64,000 bases of DNA from Niastella sp. OAS944 (GCA_024809215.1 JANUBW010000010.1:62001-126000); one strand, 5' to 3'; counted from the stretch's first letter, positions 45,501 through 54,918 are shown. A program made the numbers and translations. The notes: generated by a model not told the origin, from the letters alone.

Positions 45501-46858
45501 ACGAAGGTGATCCAATTCAGGTGGTTATCGGCCGTACTGGTGAGATCCGTAACGTAGATCTGAAAAACGATCGCTTACTCAACGTAGTGAACGTTCCTTA
45601 CGGTTCAACCCTGTTTGTGAAAGATGGTCAAAATGTGAAGAAAGGCGATACCCTGTGTACATGGGATCCGTTCAACAACGTAATCGTGGCCGAGATCGTT
45701 GGTCAGGTGAAATTTGAGAACGTAATTGAAGGTATCACTTACCGCGAAGAGGCTGACGAACAAACCGGTCACCGCGAGAAAGTGGTAATTGAAACAAAAG
45801 ATAAGACCAAGATACCTACCCTGATCGTAGAAGGTAAGGATGTAAAACAATACAACCTACCGGTAGGCTCACACATTGTGGTTGATGAGGCCGAAGATGT
45901 GAAAGCCGGTCAGGTGTTGGTGAAAATACCTCGTACGCTGCGGATGCAACGCGACATCACCGGGGGTCTGCCTCGTGTAACCGAGTTGTTTGAAGCACGT
46001 AACCCAGGTAACCCTGCTATCGTTTGCGAAATCGACGGTGTGGTTGCTTTTGGTGCCATCAAACGTGGTAACCGCGAAATTGTGGTTGAAGCGAAAGACG
46101 GTGTTATTAAGAAATACCTGGTTCCATTGACCCGCCAGATCCTGGTTCAGGACGGTGACTTTATCAAAGCCGGTGCTTCTCTGTCCGACGGACAGGTTTC
46201 ACCAAGCGATATCCTGTCTATCAAAGGTCCATTCGCAGTACAGGAGTACGTTGTGAATGAAATTCAGGAGGTTTACCGTTTACAAGGTGTGAAGATCAAC
46301 GATAAACACATTGAGGTGATCGTACGCCAAATGATGAAAAAGGTTGAGATCGTTGATCCGGGTGATACCCGCTTCCTCGAAGAAGACCTGGTTGACCGCT
46401 TCGAATTCAACGAAGAGAATGACTGGATCTTTGATAAGAAAGTAATATCTGAACCTGGAGAAAGCGCCCGCCTGAAAGCCGGCCAGATCGTTAGCCTGCG
46501 TGAAATCCGCGAAGAAAACTCACTGCTGCGTCGTACCGACAAAAAGCTGGTTGAGTATCGCGATGCCAACCCGGCTACATCGCACCCTGTGCTGTTGGGT
46601 ATTACCAAAGCTTCACTGGGTACACAAAGCTGGATCTCAGCGGCATCGTTCCAGGAAACAACGAAAGTACTGTCTTCGGCTGCCATCCAGGGTAAGACCG
46701 ACGATATGCTGGGCTTGAAAGAGAATGTGATCACAGGTCATCCGATACCTGCAGGTACAGGTTTGCGTGACTTTGAGAACATGATCGTTGGTAGCAAGGA
46801 AGAATATGAATTGCTGCAAACAACCCGCGAAGCGATGAGCTTTGACGAAGAAGAATAA
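42566..46858 (+). CDS. rpoC: RNA polymerase subunit beta-prime
   Basis: A 1430-residue catalytic subunit. The N-terminal zinc site ([20 protein letters not shown]) and a second zinc site ([11 protein letters not shown]) are intact. The magnesium-binding loop NADFDGD starts at Asn472. Trigger-loop and bridge-helix segments ([32 protein letters not shown]) are conserved. It lies 96 bases after rpoB and ends at a strong terminator, so the two form one operon. Confidence 0.98.
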   Translation: MAIKKDNRPRATFSKITIGLASPDSILERSYGEVLKPETINYRTYKPERDGLFCERIFGPVKDYECACGKYKRIRYKGIVCDRCGVEVTEKKVRRERMGHIKLVVPVVHIWYFKSLPNKIGYLLGVSSKKLESIVYYERFVVIQPGIREDRGLKTSDLLTEEEYLEILENLPKENQYLPDEDPQKFIAKMGAEAVHDLLQRIELDTLSFDLRNAAATETSQQRKADALKRLSVVESFREANSRITNRPEWMVMQYIPVIPPELRPLVPLDGGRFASSDLNDLYRRVIIRNNRLKRLLEIKAPEVILRNEKRMLQEAVDSLFDNSRKSNAVKAEGGRALKSLSDVLKGKQGRFRQNLLGKRVDYSGRSVIVVGPELKLHECGLPKDMAAELFKPFIIRKLIERGIVKTVKSARKLVDRKEAVVWDILENILKGHPVMLNRAPTLHRLSIQAFQPKLIEGKAIQLHPLVCSAFNADFDGDQMAVHVPLSNAAVLEAQLLMLSSHNILNPQNGAPMTLPSQDMVLGLYYITKGKKSTETEKIRGEGKAFYSTEEVIIAYNEDRVDLHAHIKVKVPVRNNEGVIALKLTETTVGRVIFNEFVPKEVGYINALLTKKSLREIIGDIITITNVPKTAKFLDDIKQLGFRTAFRGGLSFSINDLIIPSIKGDVLDQAKGEVDEVWDNYNMGLITNNERYNQIVDIWSRVDTRITETLIRELSSDKQGFNSVYMMLDSGARGSKQQIKQLCGIRGLMAKPRKSGSTGSEIIENPILSNFKGGLNVLDYFISTHGARKGLADTALKTADAGYLTRRLVDVAQDVVITEEDCGTLRGIATSALKDNEEIVEPLYDRIIGRTSLHTVYNPQNDTIIVEAGKEINEEIGKQIEEAGIETVEIRSVLTCESKRGVCVKCYGKNLATGNRAQKGDAVGIIAAQSIGEPGTQLTLRTFHVGGVAGSASVESSLFAKFDGTIQFDGLRTVASVNNEGDPIQVVIGRTGEIRNVDLKNDRLLNVVNVPYGSTLFVKDGQNVKKGDTLCTWDPFNNVIVAEIVGQVKFENVIEGITYREEADEQTGHREKVVIETKDKTKIPTLIVEGKDVKQYNLPVGSHIVVDEAEDVKAGQVLVKIPRTLRMQRDITGGLPRVTELFEARNPGNPAIVCEIDGVVAFGAIKRGNREIVVEAKDGVIKKYLVPLTRQILVQDGDFIKAGASLSDGQVSPSDILSIKGPFAVQEYVVNEIQEVYRLQGVKINDKHIEVIVRQMMKKVEIVDPGDTRFLEEDLVDRFEFNEENDWIFDKKVISEPGESARLKAGQIVSLREIREENSLLRRTDKKLVEYRDANPATSHPVLLGITKASLGTQSWISAASFQETTKVLSSAAIQGKTDDMLGLKENVITGHPIPAGTGLRDFENMIVGSKEEYELLQTTREAMSFDEEE

Positions 46859-46886
46859 TTCTATCAATAATTCATTCAACTGAAAT

Positions 46887-46921
46887 AAAAAGTAGGAAGT
46901 GCATAACTTCCTACTTTTTTT
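46887..46921 (+). terminator. Rho-independent terminator after rpoC
   Basis: Fourteen-bp perfect stem (core AGTAGGAAGT/ACTTCCTACT) with a five-base loop and a T tract. Confidence 0.93.
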
Positions 46922-46996
46922 ATAAGGTATTGTTAGTGTTAAAAGTTTTAACAATTCTCTTTTAGTTCAGATTAATATCTTGCAAAAAAGGCGTTC

Positions 46997-47590
46997 ATGA
47001 AAAATATTTCTACTATTTTATCTATTCTCGCTCTGGTTCTCATAGGTGTTCTTTTTTATTTACATTTTTCGGGTGGCGATAAGCCAAAGCATGCGGTAGT
47101 AACGGCCGGTAAAAATGAAACAAATAACTTCGCCGTAGCTTACTTTGATATTGATTCCCTGCAGGAACATTATGAGTATTTCAAAGATGTATCGGGTGAT
47201 ATTAAAAAGAAAGAAAGCTCAATGAACGCCGAATTAGAGGACTTAGGCAATAAGGCACAACGTACCATTCGCAAGTGGCAGGAAAAAGGCAATAACATTA
47301 CACAGGCTGAAGGTGAGCAGGCGCAACGCGAAGTAGGTTTGCTGCAACAGCAATATCAGAAACGTAAACTTGAGCTGGACCAGGAAATGCAAAAATTACA
47401 GCAAGACCGTATGGCCGAGTTGCGTAAACAGGTTGAAGAGTTTTTGAAAGAGTACAACAAGTCGAAGAAATATTCTTACATACTTTCTTATGAGCCAGGC
47501 TTTATTATTTATTATAAAGATTCTGCGTATGACATTACCGGTGATCTGATCTCGGGGTTGAATACACAGTACAAAGCGAAGAAGAAGTAA
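46997..47590 (+). CDS. OmpH/Skp-family periplasmic chaperone-like protein
   Basis: A 197-residue protein with an N-terminal signal anchor (about 5-24, ILSILALVLIGVLFYLHF), a core opening AVAYFDIDSLQEHYEYFK and a long helical coiled-coil (about 60-150) rich in Lys, Glu and Gln (QQYQKRKLELDQEMQKLQQD), ending with a short strand region (YSYILSYEPGFIIYY). This is the Skp/OmpH arrangement of a beta-strand body with helical tentacles that holds unfolded outer-membrane proteins. The hydrophobic segment may stay as an anchor because I see no clear cleavage site. It is monocistronic between two terminators. Confidence 0.82.
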   Translation: MKNISTILSILALVLIGVLFYLHFSGGDKPKHAVVTAGKNETNNFAVAYFDIDSLQEHYEYFKDVSGDIKKKESSMNAELEDLGNKAQRTIRKWQEKGNNITQAEGEQAQREVGLLQQQYQKRKLELDQEMQKLQQDRMAELRKQVEEFLKEYNKSKKYSYILSYEPGFIIYYKDSAYDITGDLISGLNTQYKAKKK

Positions 47591-47612
47591 GAACTAAGAA
47601 ATTTTTGATATG

Positions 47613-47645
47613 AGGTCCGGAAGCATATTTCGGGCCTTTTTTATT
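47613..47645 (+). terminator. Terminator after ompH-like gene
   Basis: Stem AGGTCCG/CGGGCCT (one G-U) with a loop of about eleven bases followed by TTTTTATTTG. Confidence 0.75.
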
Positions 47646-47770
47646 TGTTTTCGGCTGGCATTCTGCTAAAATTGGTAAAACCTGTGGAAATCTGGTATAA
47701 CCGTGATTCGGGTTAGTTTCCTTATCTTGGGAAGGTTAAAACCTGATTTTCTTACCATTATAAAACTAAT

Positions 47771-49228
47771 ATGGCAGAACACGCTTCTTCATTTAAACCG
47801 TCTCTTAGTTTGGTAGATGCTACCATGGTGGTTGCTGGTTCCATGATCGGTTCGGGTATTTTTATCGTAACCTCCGATATTACCCGAAACGTAGGAAGTG
47901 CCGGCTGGATCGTAGCTGTTTGGCTCATCACCGGTTTCATGACCATCACCGCTGCTGTAAGTTACGGCGAGCTGAGCGGTATGTACCCAAAAGCCGGGGG
48001 CCAGTATGTTTATCTAAAAGAAGCATTTAATCCGTTAACAGGTTTTTTATATGGCTGGAGCTTTTTTGCGGTGATACAAACTGCTACCATTGCTGCCGTG
48101 GCCGTTGCCTTTAGTCGCTATACGGCTTATCTTATTCCCTGGTTTAGTGAAAAGCATATTTTATGGGGAATTGAAAAGGGACTAAATGCAAAAGGGGTGA
48201 TGGAATACGCCTTTAAGATCAGCTGGGCGCAGGTACTGGCCATTGCGTTGATCCTTTTTCTCACTTATACCAACACCCGCGGTATCAAAGGCGGGAAGAT
48301 CATACAAACAACATTCACTACAGCTAAACTTCTATCGCTTTTCGGACTGATCATATTAGGCTTCTTTCTCGTTAAGCAAAGTTTTTGGGCCGAGAACTGG
48401 GAAACCGGTTGGAGTTCGATGCAATGGCAAAAGAATGCCCAGGACGTGTGGGAGCCTTCCTCTTCAATTGGGGGGAGCTTACTGATTGGCGCCATTGCCG
48501 CAGCCATGGTAGGTTCTATTTTCAGTAGCGATAGCTGGAACAACGTAACCTTCATAGCAGGTGAAATAAAGAACCCAAAAAGGAATATCGGTTTGAGCCT
48601 TTTTCTGGGAACGCTGATCGTAACCATTATTTATGTTACGGCCAACCTGATGTATTTGAATGTAATGCCATTGACTGCAATTGCTAACCCTGCCGATGAC
48701 CGCCTTGCTGTAGAGGCTGCCCATGCAATTTTCAGCACCGAAGGGGCCAAAGTAATAGCCGTGATGATCATGATCAGCACTTTTGGCTGTAATAATGGAT
48801 TGATACTGGCCGGCGCCCGTGTTTATTATACCATGGCAAAAGATGGATTGTTCTTTAAACGTACCGGTACGTTGAATAAGAATGCTGTACCCGAGTTTGC
48901 CCTGTGGATCCAAAGTGTAATGGCCATCATTTTGTGCCTGAGTGGAAGCTATGGCGACCTGCTTGACATGATCTCCTTTGTGGCCGTGCTGTTTTATGCA
49001 ATTACCATAATAGGCATCTTTATATTACGCAAAAAACGCCCCGACGCCGAGCGCCCTTACAAAGCATTTGGCTACCCGGTGCTGCCTATTATTTATATAA
49101 TTCTGGCCTTAACATTCAGTATTTTCCTTATTAAAATGAAACCCCAGTATGCCGGAATTGGACTGGGAATTGTTTTGGCAGGTGTTCCTTTATATTATCT
49201 TGCAGTGCGAACAAAAAAGAATACATAG
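47771..49228 (+). CDS. APC-superfamily amino acid permease
   Basis: A 485-residue transporter with about 12 membrane helices. The helix-1 signature VVAGSMIGSGIFIV and the YGELSGMYPKAGGQYVYLKEA segment after helix 2 are typical of amino acid/polyamine/organocation permeases, close to the LAT/serine-threonine exchanger type. The substrate cannot be assigned by eye. It ends at an inverted short-word repeat rather than an ordinary terminator and is followed by the heptose kinase gene. Confidence 0.9.
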   Translation: MAEHASSFKPSLSLVDATMVVAGSMIGSGIFIVTSDITRNVGSAGWIVAVWLITGFMTITAAVSYGELSGMYPKAGGQYVYLKEAFNPLTGFLYGWSFFAVIQTATIAAVAVAFSRYTAYLIPWFSEKHILWGIEKGLNAKGVMEYAFKISWAQVLAIALILFLTYTNTRGIKGGKIIQTTFTTAKLLSLFGLIILGFFLVKQSFWAENWETGWSSMQWQKNAQDVWEPSSSIGGSLLIGAIAAAMVGSIFSSDSWNNVTFIAGEIKNPKRNIGLSLFLGTLIVTIIYVTANLMYLNVMPLTAIANPADDRLAVEAAHAIFSTEGAKVIAVMIMISTFGCNNGLILAGARVYYTMAKDGLFFKRTGTLNKNAVPEFALWIQSVMAIILCLSGSYGDLLDMISFVAVLFYAITIIGIFILRKKRPDAERPYKAFGYPVLPIIYIILALTFSIFLIKMKPQYAGIGLGIVLAGVPLYYLAVRTKKNT

Positions 49229-49341
49229 GTACCAGTTAACCGGTTCCCGGTCACCGGGCAAAAAATTTGGAGAGCCCAATAATTTGCAGCGTGATCGAAA
49301 TTCAGTCCCGGAAACTGGTATCCGGTAACTGGTAACCTGGA
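49229..49341. repeat. Inverted short-word repeat, word ACCAGTTAACCGGT type
   Basis: A left arm (49229-49258, words like ACCAGTTAACCGG and CCCGGTCACCGGG) and a right arm (49308-49341, TATCCGGTAACTGGTAACC) are imperfect reverse complements about 30 bases long around a 49-base spacer. Each arm is itself made of repeated copies of the word GGTAACTGG. It lies between the permease and heptose kinase genes. Confidence 0.7.
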
Positions 49342-49353
49342 ACAATAGATTTT

Positions 49354-50349
49354 ATGAGTAAGATAGATTTTGATAAACTGTTTAGTTCATTTTCAACGAT
49401 AAAAGCAGGTGTGATAGGTGATGTGATGCTGGATATTTACTGGTGGGGGCATGTAGATAGAATTTCACCTGAAGCACCGGTACCCGTTGTAGCGCTCGAT
49501 AAAAAAGAACATCGTATTGGTGGCGCGGGGAATGTAGCATTAAACCTGGGGGCGCTTGGCGCACAGGTATCTGTTCTTTCAGTAATGGGGAATGACGAAA
49601 ATGGCAGTGCTTTAATAAAGCTGTTCAACGAGAACCATATCAAAACATCGTGGATAGCTCAACAGCCATCGCGTATAACCACTGCTAAGACCCGCATTAT
49701 TAGCCGCAACCAGCAAATGATGCGCTTAGATGCAGAGATCACCAAAGACCTGAGCGTTGATGATGAGAATGCCCTGATCGAAAAGGTACATCAATATATA
49801 ACCAGTGAACGTCCGCAGGTTATCATATTCGAAGATTATAACAAGGGAGTTCTTACCGAACGGGTGATAAAAGAAGTAACGGCCCTGTGTAAACAACATG
49901 GCGTTATTACTACGGTTGACCCCAAACGAAAGAATTTCTTTTCATACGAAGGCGTAGATATTTTTAAACCCAATTTGAAAGAAGTAAAAGACGGGTTGAA
50001 CCTGCTGATAGATGATGTTAACCTTCCTACGTTAAACGACATACATCTGCAGCTGCAAAAGAAATTACGTCATGCTATTTCCTTCATCACCCTTTCGGAA
50101 AAAGGTGTGTTTTACCAACAGAACAGCACGGCGAAAATAATTCCTTCGCATTTAAGGAATATTGCCGATGTATCGGGTGCAGGCGATACGGTAATTGCCG
50201 TTGCCTCGCTGATATACGCTGCTACCCAGCGCATTGACCTTATGGCCGAAGTAGCAAACATTGCAGGTGGACTGGTTTGTGAGGAGGTAGGTACTGCTGC
50301 TGTTAATAAGGATAGATTATTACATGAATGCAAGTTGTTGTTGTCATAA
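49354..50349 (+). CDS. rfaE1: D-glycero-beta-D-manno-heptose-7-phosphate kinase
   Basis: A 331-residue PfkB-family kinase that phosphorylates heptose 7-phosphate at C1 for ADP-heptose and LPS core synthesis. The first PfkB signature (HRIGGAGNVALNLGALGA) and the second (DVSGAGDTVIA, with the catalytic Asp) are intact. GDVMLDIYWWGHVDRISPEAPVPVV is diagnostic of the RfaE/HldE kinase domain (split here by convention). The nucleotidyltransferase domain of bifunctional HldE is absent, so a separate rfaE2 is expected elsewhere. Confidence 0.93.
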   Translation: MSKIDFDKLFSSFSTIKAGVIGDVMLDIYWWGHVDRISPEAPVPVVALDKKEHRIGGAGNVALNLGALGAQVSVLSVMGNDENGSALIKLFNENHIKTSWIAQQPSRITTAKTRIISRNQQMMRLDAEITKDLSVDDENALIEKVHQYITSERPQVIIFEDYNKGVLTERVIKEVTALCKQHGVITTVDPKRKNFFSYEGVDIFKPNLKEVKDGLNLLIDDVNLPTLNDIHLQLQKKLRHAISFITLSEKGVFYQQNSTAKIIPSHLRNIADVSGAGDTVIAVASLIYAATQRIDLMAEVANIAGGLVCEEVGTAAVNKDRLLHECKLLLS

Positions 50350-50391
50350 CTTGATTTATCAATAGTGAAAGCAAGTTGTATATTTTTTAGC

Positions 50392-50466
50392 CGTTACAGG
50401 GTTCAGGGTGCAGGTTGCAAGGCTTTAAATGCCGGTACCCCTGTAACCTGAAACCTGTAACCTGAA
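50392..50466. repeat. Inverted short-word repeat, word CAGGTTACAGG type
   Basis: A left arm (50392-50422, GTTACAGGGTTCAGGGTGC) and a right arm (50434-50465, CCTGTAACCTGAAACCTG) are imperfect reverse complements with an 11-base spacer. Each arm holds about three copies of TTACAGG or TTCAGGG. The RNA would fold into a long stem between rfaE1 and the next gene. Confidence 0.7.
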
Positions 50467-50474
50467 ATTGATTC

Positions 50475-51332
50475 ATGCTTAGCCATAACGTTCAATTACA
50501 CATACAGGCATTATTAAACGATACTTGTACGTTTAATACGGTGGGCGGTGGTTCAATAAACGATACCTACCGCATTAAAACCGATAAGCAAACCTTTTTT
50601 TGCAAGATCAATAGTCAGGCTACATTGCCCGGGCTGTTTGATGCCGAACAAAGCGGACTGGCATTACTGGCCAGCCAACAGTTGATACGAATACCCAAAG
50701 TAATAGCCAATGAACAAATAAACGGCACCCAAATTCTGATACTTGAATGGATAGAGCAGGGCCTGAGATCAGATGCATTTTGGGAAACTTTTGGCCGCCA
50801 GCTGGCAACCCTGCACCACGTACATCATAACCAGTTTGGTTTAGCTACGAATAATTATATGGGCGCCCTGCCGCAAAGCAACAAACTCACCGATAGCTGG
50901 ACAGACTTCTTCATTCACCAACGGCTACAACCACAAATAAACCTGGCCCTCGATCATAAGCTGTTGGAACCTGCTCATGCAAAACATTTTGAAAAACTAT
51001 ATCAACAATTAGGTGTTATATTTCAGGCAGAACCGCCAACGTTACTGCATGGTGACCTTTGGAGCGGCAACTTTTTGTGCGATGATAAAGGCAAACCCGT
51101 TTTAATTGACCCCGCAGTATATTATGGCCATAGAAGTATGGATTTGGCCATGACGACGCTTTTTGGCGGTTTTGACGCCCGGTTCTATGAAAGTTACAAC
51201 TATCATTTTCCGTTGCCAACCAATTACCGGCAACAATGGGAAGTGTGTAACTTATATCCCTTACTTATTCACTTAAATTTGTTTGGCAAAAGCTATCTGG
51301 CCGACATTTTAAATACAATCCGGCAGTATTGA
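50475..51332 (+). CDS. Fructosamine kinase-family protein
   Basis: A 285-residue aminoglycoside-phosphotransferase-fold kinase. The N-terminal lobe has GGGSINDTYRI and a catalytic-type lysine in FFCKIN; the catalytic loop is H192-G-D194-L-W-S-G-N199, exact for fructosamine/ketosamine kinases; the metal-binding segment is LIDPAVYYGHRSMDLAM. Homologues phosphorylate ketosamines or ribulosamines on glycated proteins and so repair them. The gene begins 8 bases after a repeat element and ends just before another. Confidence 0.88.
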   Translation: MLSHNVQLHIQALLNDTCTFNTVGGGSINDTYRIKTDKQTFFCKINSQATLPGLFDAEQSGLALLASQQLIRIPKVIANEQINGTQILILEWIEQGLRSDAFWETFGRQLATLHHVHHNQFGLATNNYMGALPQSNKLTDSWTDFFIHQRLQPQINLALDHKLLEPAHAKHFEKLYQQLGVIFQAEPPTLLHGDLWSGNFLCDDKGKPVLIDPAVYYGHRSMDLAMTTLFGGFDARFYESYNYHFPLPTNYRQQWEVCNLYPLLIHLNLFGKSYLADILNTIRQY

Positions 51333-51346
51333 TTTACGTTATAAAA

Positions 51347-51433
51347 ACCAATGGACAATAAGCAATGGGCAATAGGCAATGCTCAAAGTTCGGCCTCGCT
51401 TGCCAATTGTCTATTGCAAATTGCCAATTGGTT
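51347..51433. repeat. Inverted short-word repeat, word CAATTGGCAAT type
   Basis: A left arm (51347-51381, AACCAATGGACAATAAGC then GGGCAATAGGCAATG) and a right arm (51401-51433, TATTGCAAATTGCCAATTGG) are imperfect reverse complements with a spacer of about 19 bases. Each arm is built from three to four copies of GGCAAT/GACAAT words. It lies between the fructosamine kinase gene and rnz. The short plus-strand ORF through it is a by-product of the repeat. Confidence 0.7.
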
Positions 51434-51587
51434 AAGCGAAATGTACGTATTATATAATAACTGGTATGTAGCGTTTAATAAGTGTTTTACGGGTGTTGCA
51501 TTCAATTGCATAAATTTGTGTAACGAAATGCAGCATAATGACTTACATAGTCGTCTTAAACAAAGTGATAACCTTTTAACAAATTGA

Positions 51588-52499
51588 ATGCTGGCTGTTA
51601 CTATACTGGGAAATAATTCTGCATTGCCGGCCTACGACCGGCATCCTACGTCGCAAGTGGTGACGCTGGATGATAACTTATTCCTGGTAGACTGCGGCGA
51701 AGGCACGCAGCAACAGTTGGCGAAATATCGCATTCGCTGGTCGCGCATCAATTACATCTTCATTTCACACCTGCACGGCGATCATTACTTTGGTTTACCG
51801 GGCTTTTTACACAGCATGGGATTGTTGCATCGTGAGAATGACCTGCATTTGTTTGCACCGGCTCCTTTGCAAAAAATACTCGACCTTCAGCTGGAAGCGG
51901 CTTCCAACCTGCTGCCTTACCCGTTGCATTTTTATCCGCTCGAAAAAGAAGGGGTGATCGTTCAGAACGATAAATTTAAAGTAACCTGTTTCCCCACCAA
52001 ACACCGTATACCCTGCTGGGGTTTCCGGTTCGACCAGGTGCGGGCGCCACGCCGCGTAAATCCCGAAAAGGCCATTGAATACGGTGTGCCCGCTGCATTT
52101 TACGACCGGTTGAAATGGGGCGATGATTATACCAATAAAAAAGGGGAGCTGATAGAAAATGAATGGGTAACTAACCCGGGGGTAAAACCGTTATCGTACG
52201 CGTACAGCGCCGATACTATTTACGATGAGGAACTGATTGAGAAGTTCAGGGGTGTTGACCTGTTATATCACGAAACCACTTATTTAAAGGACCTCGATCT
52301 AAGGGCTGCCATGCGTTTTCATTCCACAACTGCGCAAGCCGCCTGTATAGCAAAGAAAGCCCAGGTAGGGAGATTGCTTATTGGTCATTTCAGTTCAAAA
52401 TACGATAAGCTGGATATTTTTGAACAGGAAGCCTGTGAGGTTTTTCCCGATACCAGTCTGGCACTGGAAGGAGTTACTTTTAGGGCCCTTCAGAAGTAA
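51588..52499 (+). CDS. rnz: Ribonuclease Z
   Basis: A 303-residue zinc beta-lactamase-fold endonuclease that matures tRNA 3' ends. The zinc-binding motif is H61-L-H63-G-D65-H66; KHRIPCWGFRF, SYAYSADT, LLYHETTYL and HSTTAQAA are typical RNase Z positions. Length fits the short bacterial form. The tRNAs in this window lack encoded CCA, which agrees with a need for this enzyme. It converges on dapA across an inverted repeat. Confidence 0.96.
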   Translation: MLAVTILGNNSALPAYDRHPTSQVVTLDDNLFLVDCGEGTQQQLAKYRIRWSRINYIFISHLHGDHYFGLPGFLHSMGLLHRENDLHLFAPAPLQKILDLQLEAASNLLPYPLHFYPLEKEGVIVQNDKFKVTCFPTKHRIPCWGFRFDQVRAPRRVNPEKAIEYGVPAAFYDRLKWGDDYTNKKGELIENEWVTNPGVKPLSYAYSADTIYDEELIEKFRGVDLLYHETTYLKDLDLRAAMRFHSTTAQAACIAKKAQVGRLLIGHFSSKYDKLDIFEQEACEVFPDTSLALEGVTFRALQK

Positions 52500-52598
52500 T
52501 ATCGAATAACGAATTTCCAATGTTGAATAATGAAGTAAAATAAAAATGTCGAATGCGATATTTCGACATTCGACATTCAATATTTAATATTCGATATT
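52500..52598. repeat. Inverted short-word repeat, word TTCGACATTCGA type
   Basis: It fills the whole rnz-dapA gap. Left arm (about 52500-52535, ATATCGAATAACGAA) and right arm (52562-52597, TTCGACATTCGACATTCAAT, then TATTCGATAT) are imperfect reverse complements. An inner AATGTCGAA/TTCGACATT stem could act as a bidirectional terminator for the two convergent genes. Confidence 0.7.
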
Positions 52599-52599
52599 T

Positions 52600-53484
52600 T
52601 TATTTGCCTTTTAAGAAGCTTTTCACCTGCTCATGCAGCCCTTCACTCAACGGAAGCATCGGCATTCTAAGGTAGTTTCCGAGCAAATTTTGTTCAGCCA
52701 TAAATGCTTTTACACCGGCTGGATTATTCTCAGCAAACATCAATTCGTAAGCTTCGATAAGAACATCGTTTAAGGACTTAGCAGCTTTGAAATCACCTTT
52801 CAAACACTGGCGAACCATGTGTGTGAACTGTTGTGGGAAGGCATTGGCAGCAACGCTGATAATACCATCCATACCACAGGCAATTTGAGGAAGCACCAAT
52901 GCATCGTCGCCACTAACCACCAGGAAATCTTTGGGGCGGTCGCGCAGAATTTGCATACACTGGGCCATATCGCCACTGGCTTCCTTAATACCGCCAATAT
53001 TAGCTACTTCATTAGCCAGGCGCAGGGTAGTAGCGGCCGTCATGTTACGACCGGTACGGCCGGGAACATTATATAATAAGATAGGTTTGGGCGAAGCAGC
53101 AGCCAGCGCTTTGTAATGCTGGAAGATGCCTTCCTGGGAAGGTTTGTTATAATAAGGGCTGGCGCTTAAAACAGCGGTAGCTTTATCTAAAGGAAAAGTT
53201 TCCAGTTCTTTTATTAATTCAGCAGTATTGTTACCGCCAATACCTACTACAACGGGAACACGGCTGTTCACTTTTTCGTAGGTAAAACGAACTATAGCTA
53301 TTTTTTCTTCTTTGCTAAGTGTAGGTGTTTCGCCGGTAGTGCCAAGCGTAACTACGTATTCGGTGCCGCCATCGATAACGAAATCGATGATTTTACTTAA
53401 AGCGTCAAGATCAACATCTCCATTTGATTTGAACGGGGTAACCAGCGCCACACCGGTACCGTATAATGATTGACGAAGAGACAT
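52600..53484 (-). CDS. dapA: 4-hydroxy-tetrahydrodipicolinate synthase
   Basis: A 294-residue TIM-barrel aldolase that condenses pyruvate and aspartate semialdehyde in lysine and diaminopimelate synthesis. The Schiff-base lysine is K167 (GGIKEAS), with Y138 (LLYNVPGRTG) and the GTTGE loop (48-52) completing the site; R143 binds substrate. I chose ATG 53484 because the protein then begins MSLRQSLYGTGVALVTPF as family members do; the 26-codon upstream extension has no counterpart. It lies 111 bases downstream of accA on the same strand. Confidence 0.96.
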   Translation of the reverse strand: MSLRQSLYGTGVALVTPFKSNGDVDLDALSKIIDFVIDGGTEYVVTLGTTGETPTLSKEEKIAIVRFTYEKVNSRVPVVVGIGGNNTAELIKELETFPLDKATAVLSASPYYNKPSQEGIFQHYKALAAASPKPILLYNVPGRTGRNMTAATTLRLANEVANIGGIKEASGDMAQCMQILRDRPKDFLVVSGDDALVLPQIACGMDGIISVAANAFPQQFTHMVRQCLKGDFKAAKSLNDVLIEAYELMFAENNPAGVKAFMAEQNLLGNYLRMPMLPLSEGLHEQVKSFLKGK

Positions 53485-53595
53485 ATGTTTAAGATTGAAT
53501 CCTGGTTGCTGCCAGGAGCATATTATGTTTGGGGCTTTTCCCGCAAAGGCGGGATTGGCCATTTGAAATTTGGTTAAGCTGAATAGAAATAAGGT

Positions 53596-54573
53596 CTAGG
53601 CGGGTAATTCGTCCCAGAAGCCCATCTTGTTAAACTTCTCGATCCGCTTTCGAACACGCTCTTCAGGGTCCATCTGTTTCAGCTCGTTGATGGTGTTAAT
53701 GAGGTATGGCTTCAATAAATTGGCGGCCTCATCATAATCCCAGTGTGCGCCGCCTACAGGCTCTGGAATGATACCATCAATTAATCCAAATTCATACATA
53801 TAATCTGCAGTGAGTTTTAACTGTTCGGCTGCTTTCTCTTTCTGGTCCCAGCTACGCCAAAGAATAGAGCTGCAGCTTTCGGGCGAAATAACTGTATACC
53901 AGGTATTTTCAAGCATAAATACTTTATCACCAACACCAATACCCATGGCACCGCCGGAAGCTCCTTCACCAATGATCACACATATTACCGGAACTTTCAG
54001 CCGCATCATTTCATAAATATTGCGGGCAATGGCTTCTCCCTGGCCTCTTTCTTCGGCCTCAAGACCTGGGTAGGCACCGGGCGTATCGATAAGTGTAATG
54101 ATCGGTTTATCAAACTTTTCGGCCAGCTTCATCAACCGCAGGGCCTTGCGGTACCCTTCGGGATTGGCCATACCAAAGTTACGCAACTGGCGTGCCTTGG
54201 TATTGATACCTTTTTGCTGACCAATGATCATTACGGTTTGACCTTCGAGGTTGGCGAAACCGCCCACCATGGCCTTATCGTCTTTAACATTCCGGTCTCC
54301 AAACAACTCCACAAAATCGGTGGCGAGTTTGGAAATATATTTCATCGTATACGGACGGTCGGGGTGACGGCTTAACTGCACTTTTTGCCAGGGCGTAAGG
54401 TTTTGTGTAATAGCCTTACGAGTCTCCACAACACGTTCTTCCAGTTTCTTAATAGGGTCAGTTAGATCAAGTTTGCTCTTTTCGGCCTTTTGCTTCAAGC
54501 CTTCTATATCATCAAAAAGATCTTTGATCGGTTTTTCAAAATCCAGGAACTGACGGTTTTTATCTTGCGGCAT
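53596..54573 (-). CDS. accA: Acetyl-CoA carboxylase carboxyltransferase subunit alpha
   Basis: A 325-residue subunit that, with AccD, moves the carboxyl group from biotin to acetyl-CoA for fatty acid synthesis. [25 protein letters not shown] (shortened, residues about 150-174), [17 protein letters not shown] and [17 protein letters not shown] are diagnostic of the crotonase-fold alpha subunit. Length is standard. It is the first gene of a probable accA-dapA unit. Upstream, a -7-like TACATTTG occurs on the minus strand at 54785-54792 without a matching -33. Confidence 0.97.
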   Translation of the reverse strand: MPQDKNRQFLDFEKPIKDLFDDIEGLKQKAEKSKLDLTDPIKKLEERVVETRKAITQNLTPWQKVQLSRHPDRPYTMKYISKLATDFVELFGDRNVKDDKAMVGGFANLEGQTVMIIGQQKGINTKARQLRNFGMANPEGYRKALRLMKLAEKFDKPIITLIDTPGAYPGLEAEERGQGEAIARNIYEMMRLKVPVICVIIGEGASGGAMGIGVGDKVFMLENTWYTVISPESCSSILWRSWDQKEKAAEQLKLTADYMYEFGLIDGIIPEPVGGAHWDYDEAANLLKPYLINTINELKQMDPEERVRKRIEKFNKMGFWDELPA

Positions 54574-54840
54574 AGGCAGTGATAATAAGCTGTAAAATTA
54601 AGGGATGAAGGATTTTTTATGAAAGTTTTCTATAAACCCCCGTTTTCATATGAAAACCTGCAAATTCAGGGATTTGGCAGGTTTTGGTTTATAAAGGGGC
54701 GTTTTTATAGAACTCATTGTAACTGAGCTGCTATTAACGAAATCCCCCGGGCATTTATGATGCGCTTTCGTAATTTAAAGGCTGCAAATGTAACCCATAA
54801 AAGAACACAATGCCACCTGTAGGCCCAATGGGGGAGAAAT
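54574..54840. other. Start of the long accA-hsp20 intergenic region
   Basis: It holds the presumed accA promoter, including the minus-strand TACATTTG at 54785-54792. No gene is seen. The whole gap up to the first small ORF (54574-55637) exceeds 1 kb and is mostly repeats. Confidence 0.5.
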
Positions 54841-54918
54841 AGTTGGTAGTTTTTAGTTTTCAGTTCACAGTTCACAGTTTACAGTCACTGTTCGCAGTTT
54901 ACAGTTTTCAGTTCTCTG
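54841..54918. repeat. Short-word direct repeat, word CAGTTCACAGTTTA type
   Basis: At least six imperfect tandem copies of CAGTTCA/CAGTTTA/CAGTTTT with a central ACAGTCACTGT palindrome. It is like the other short-word elements but mainly in direct orientation. Confidence 0.7.

Noticed and set aside
51351-51587. A 78-codon ORF ending at the rnz start
   Set aside because: Its first third is the inverted short-word repeat and the rest is low-complexity; no family resemblance.
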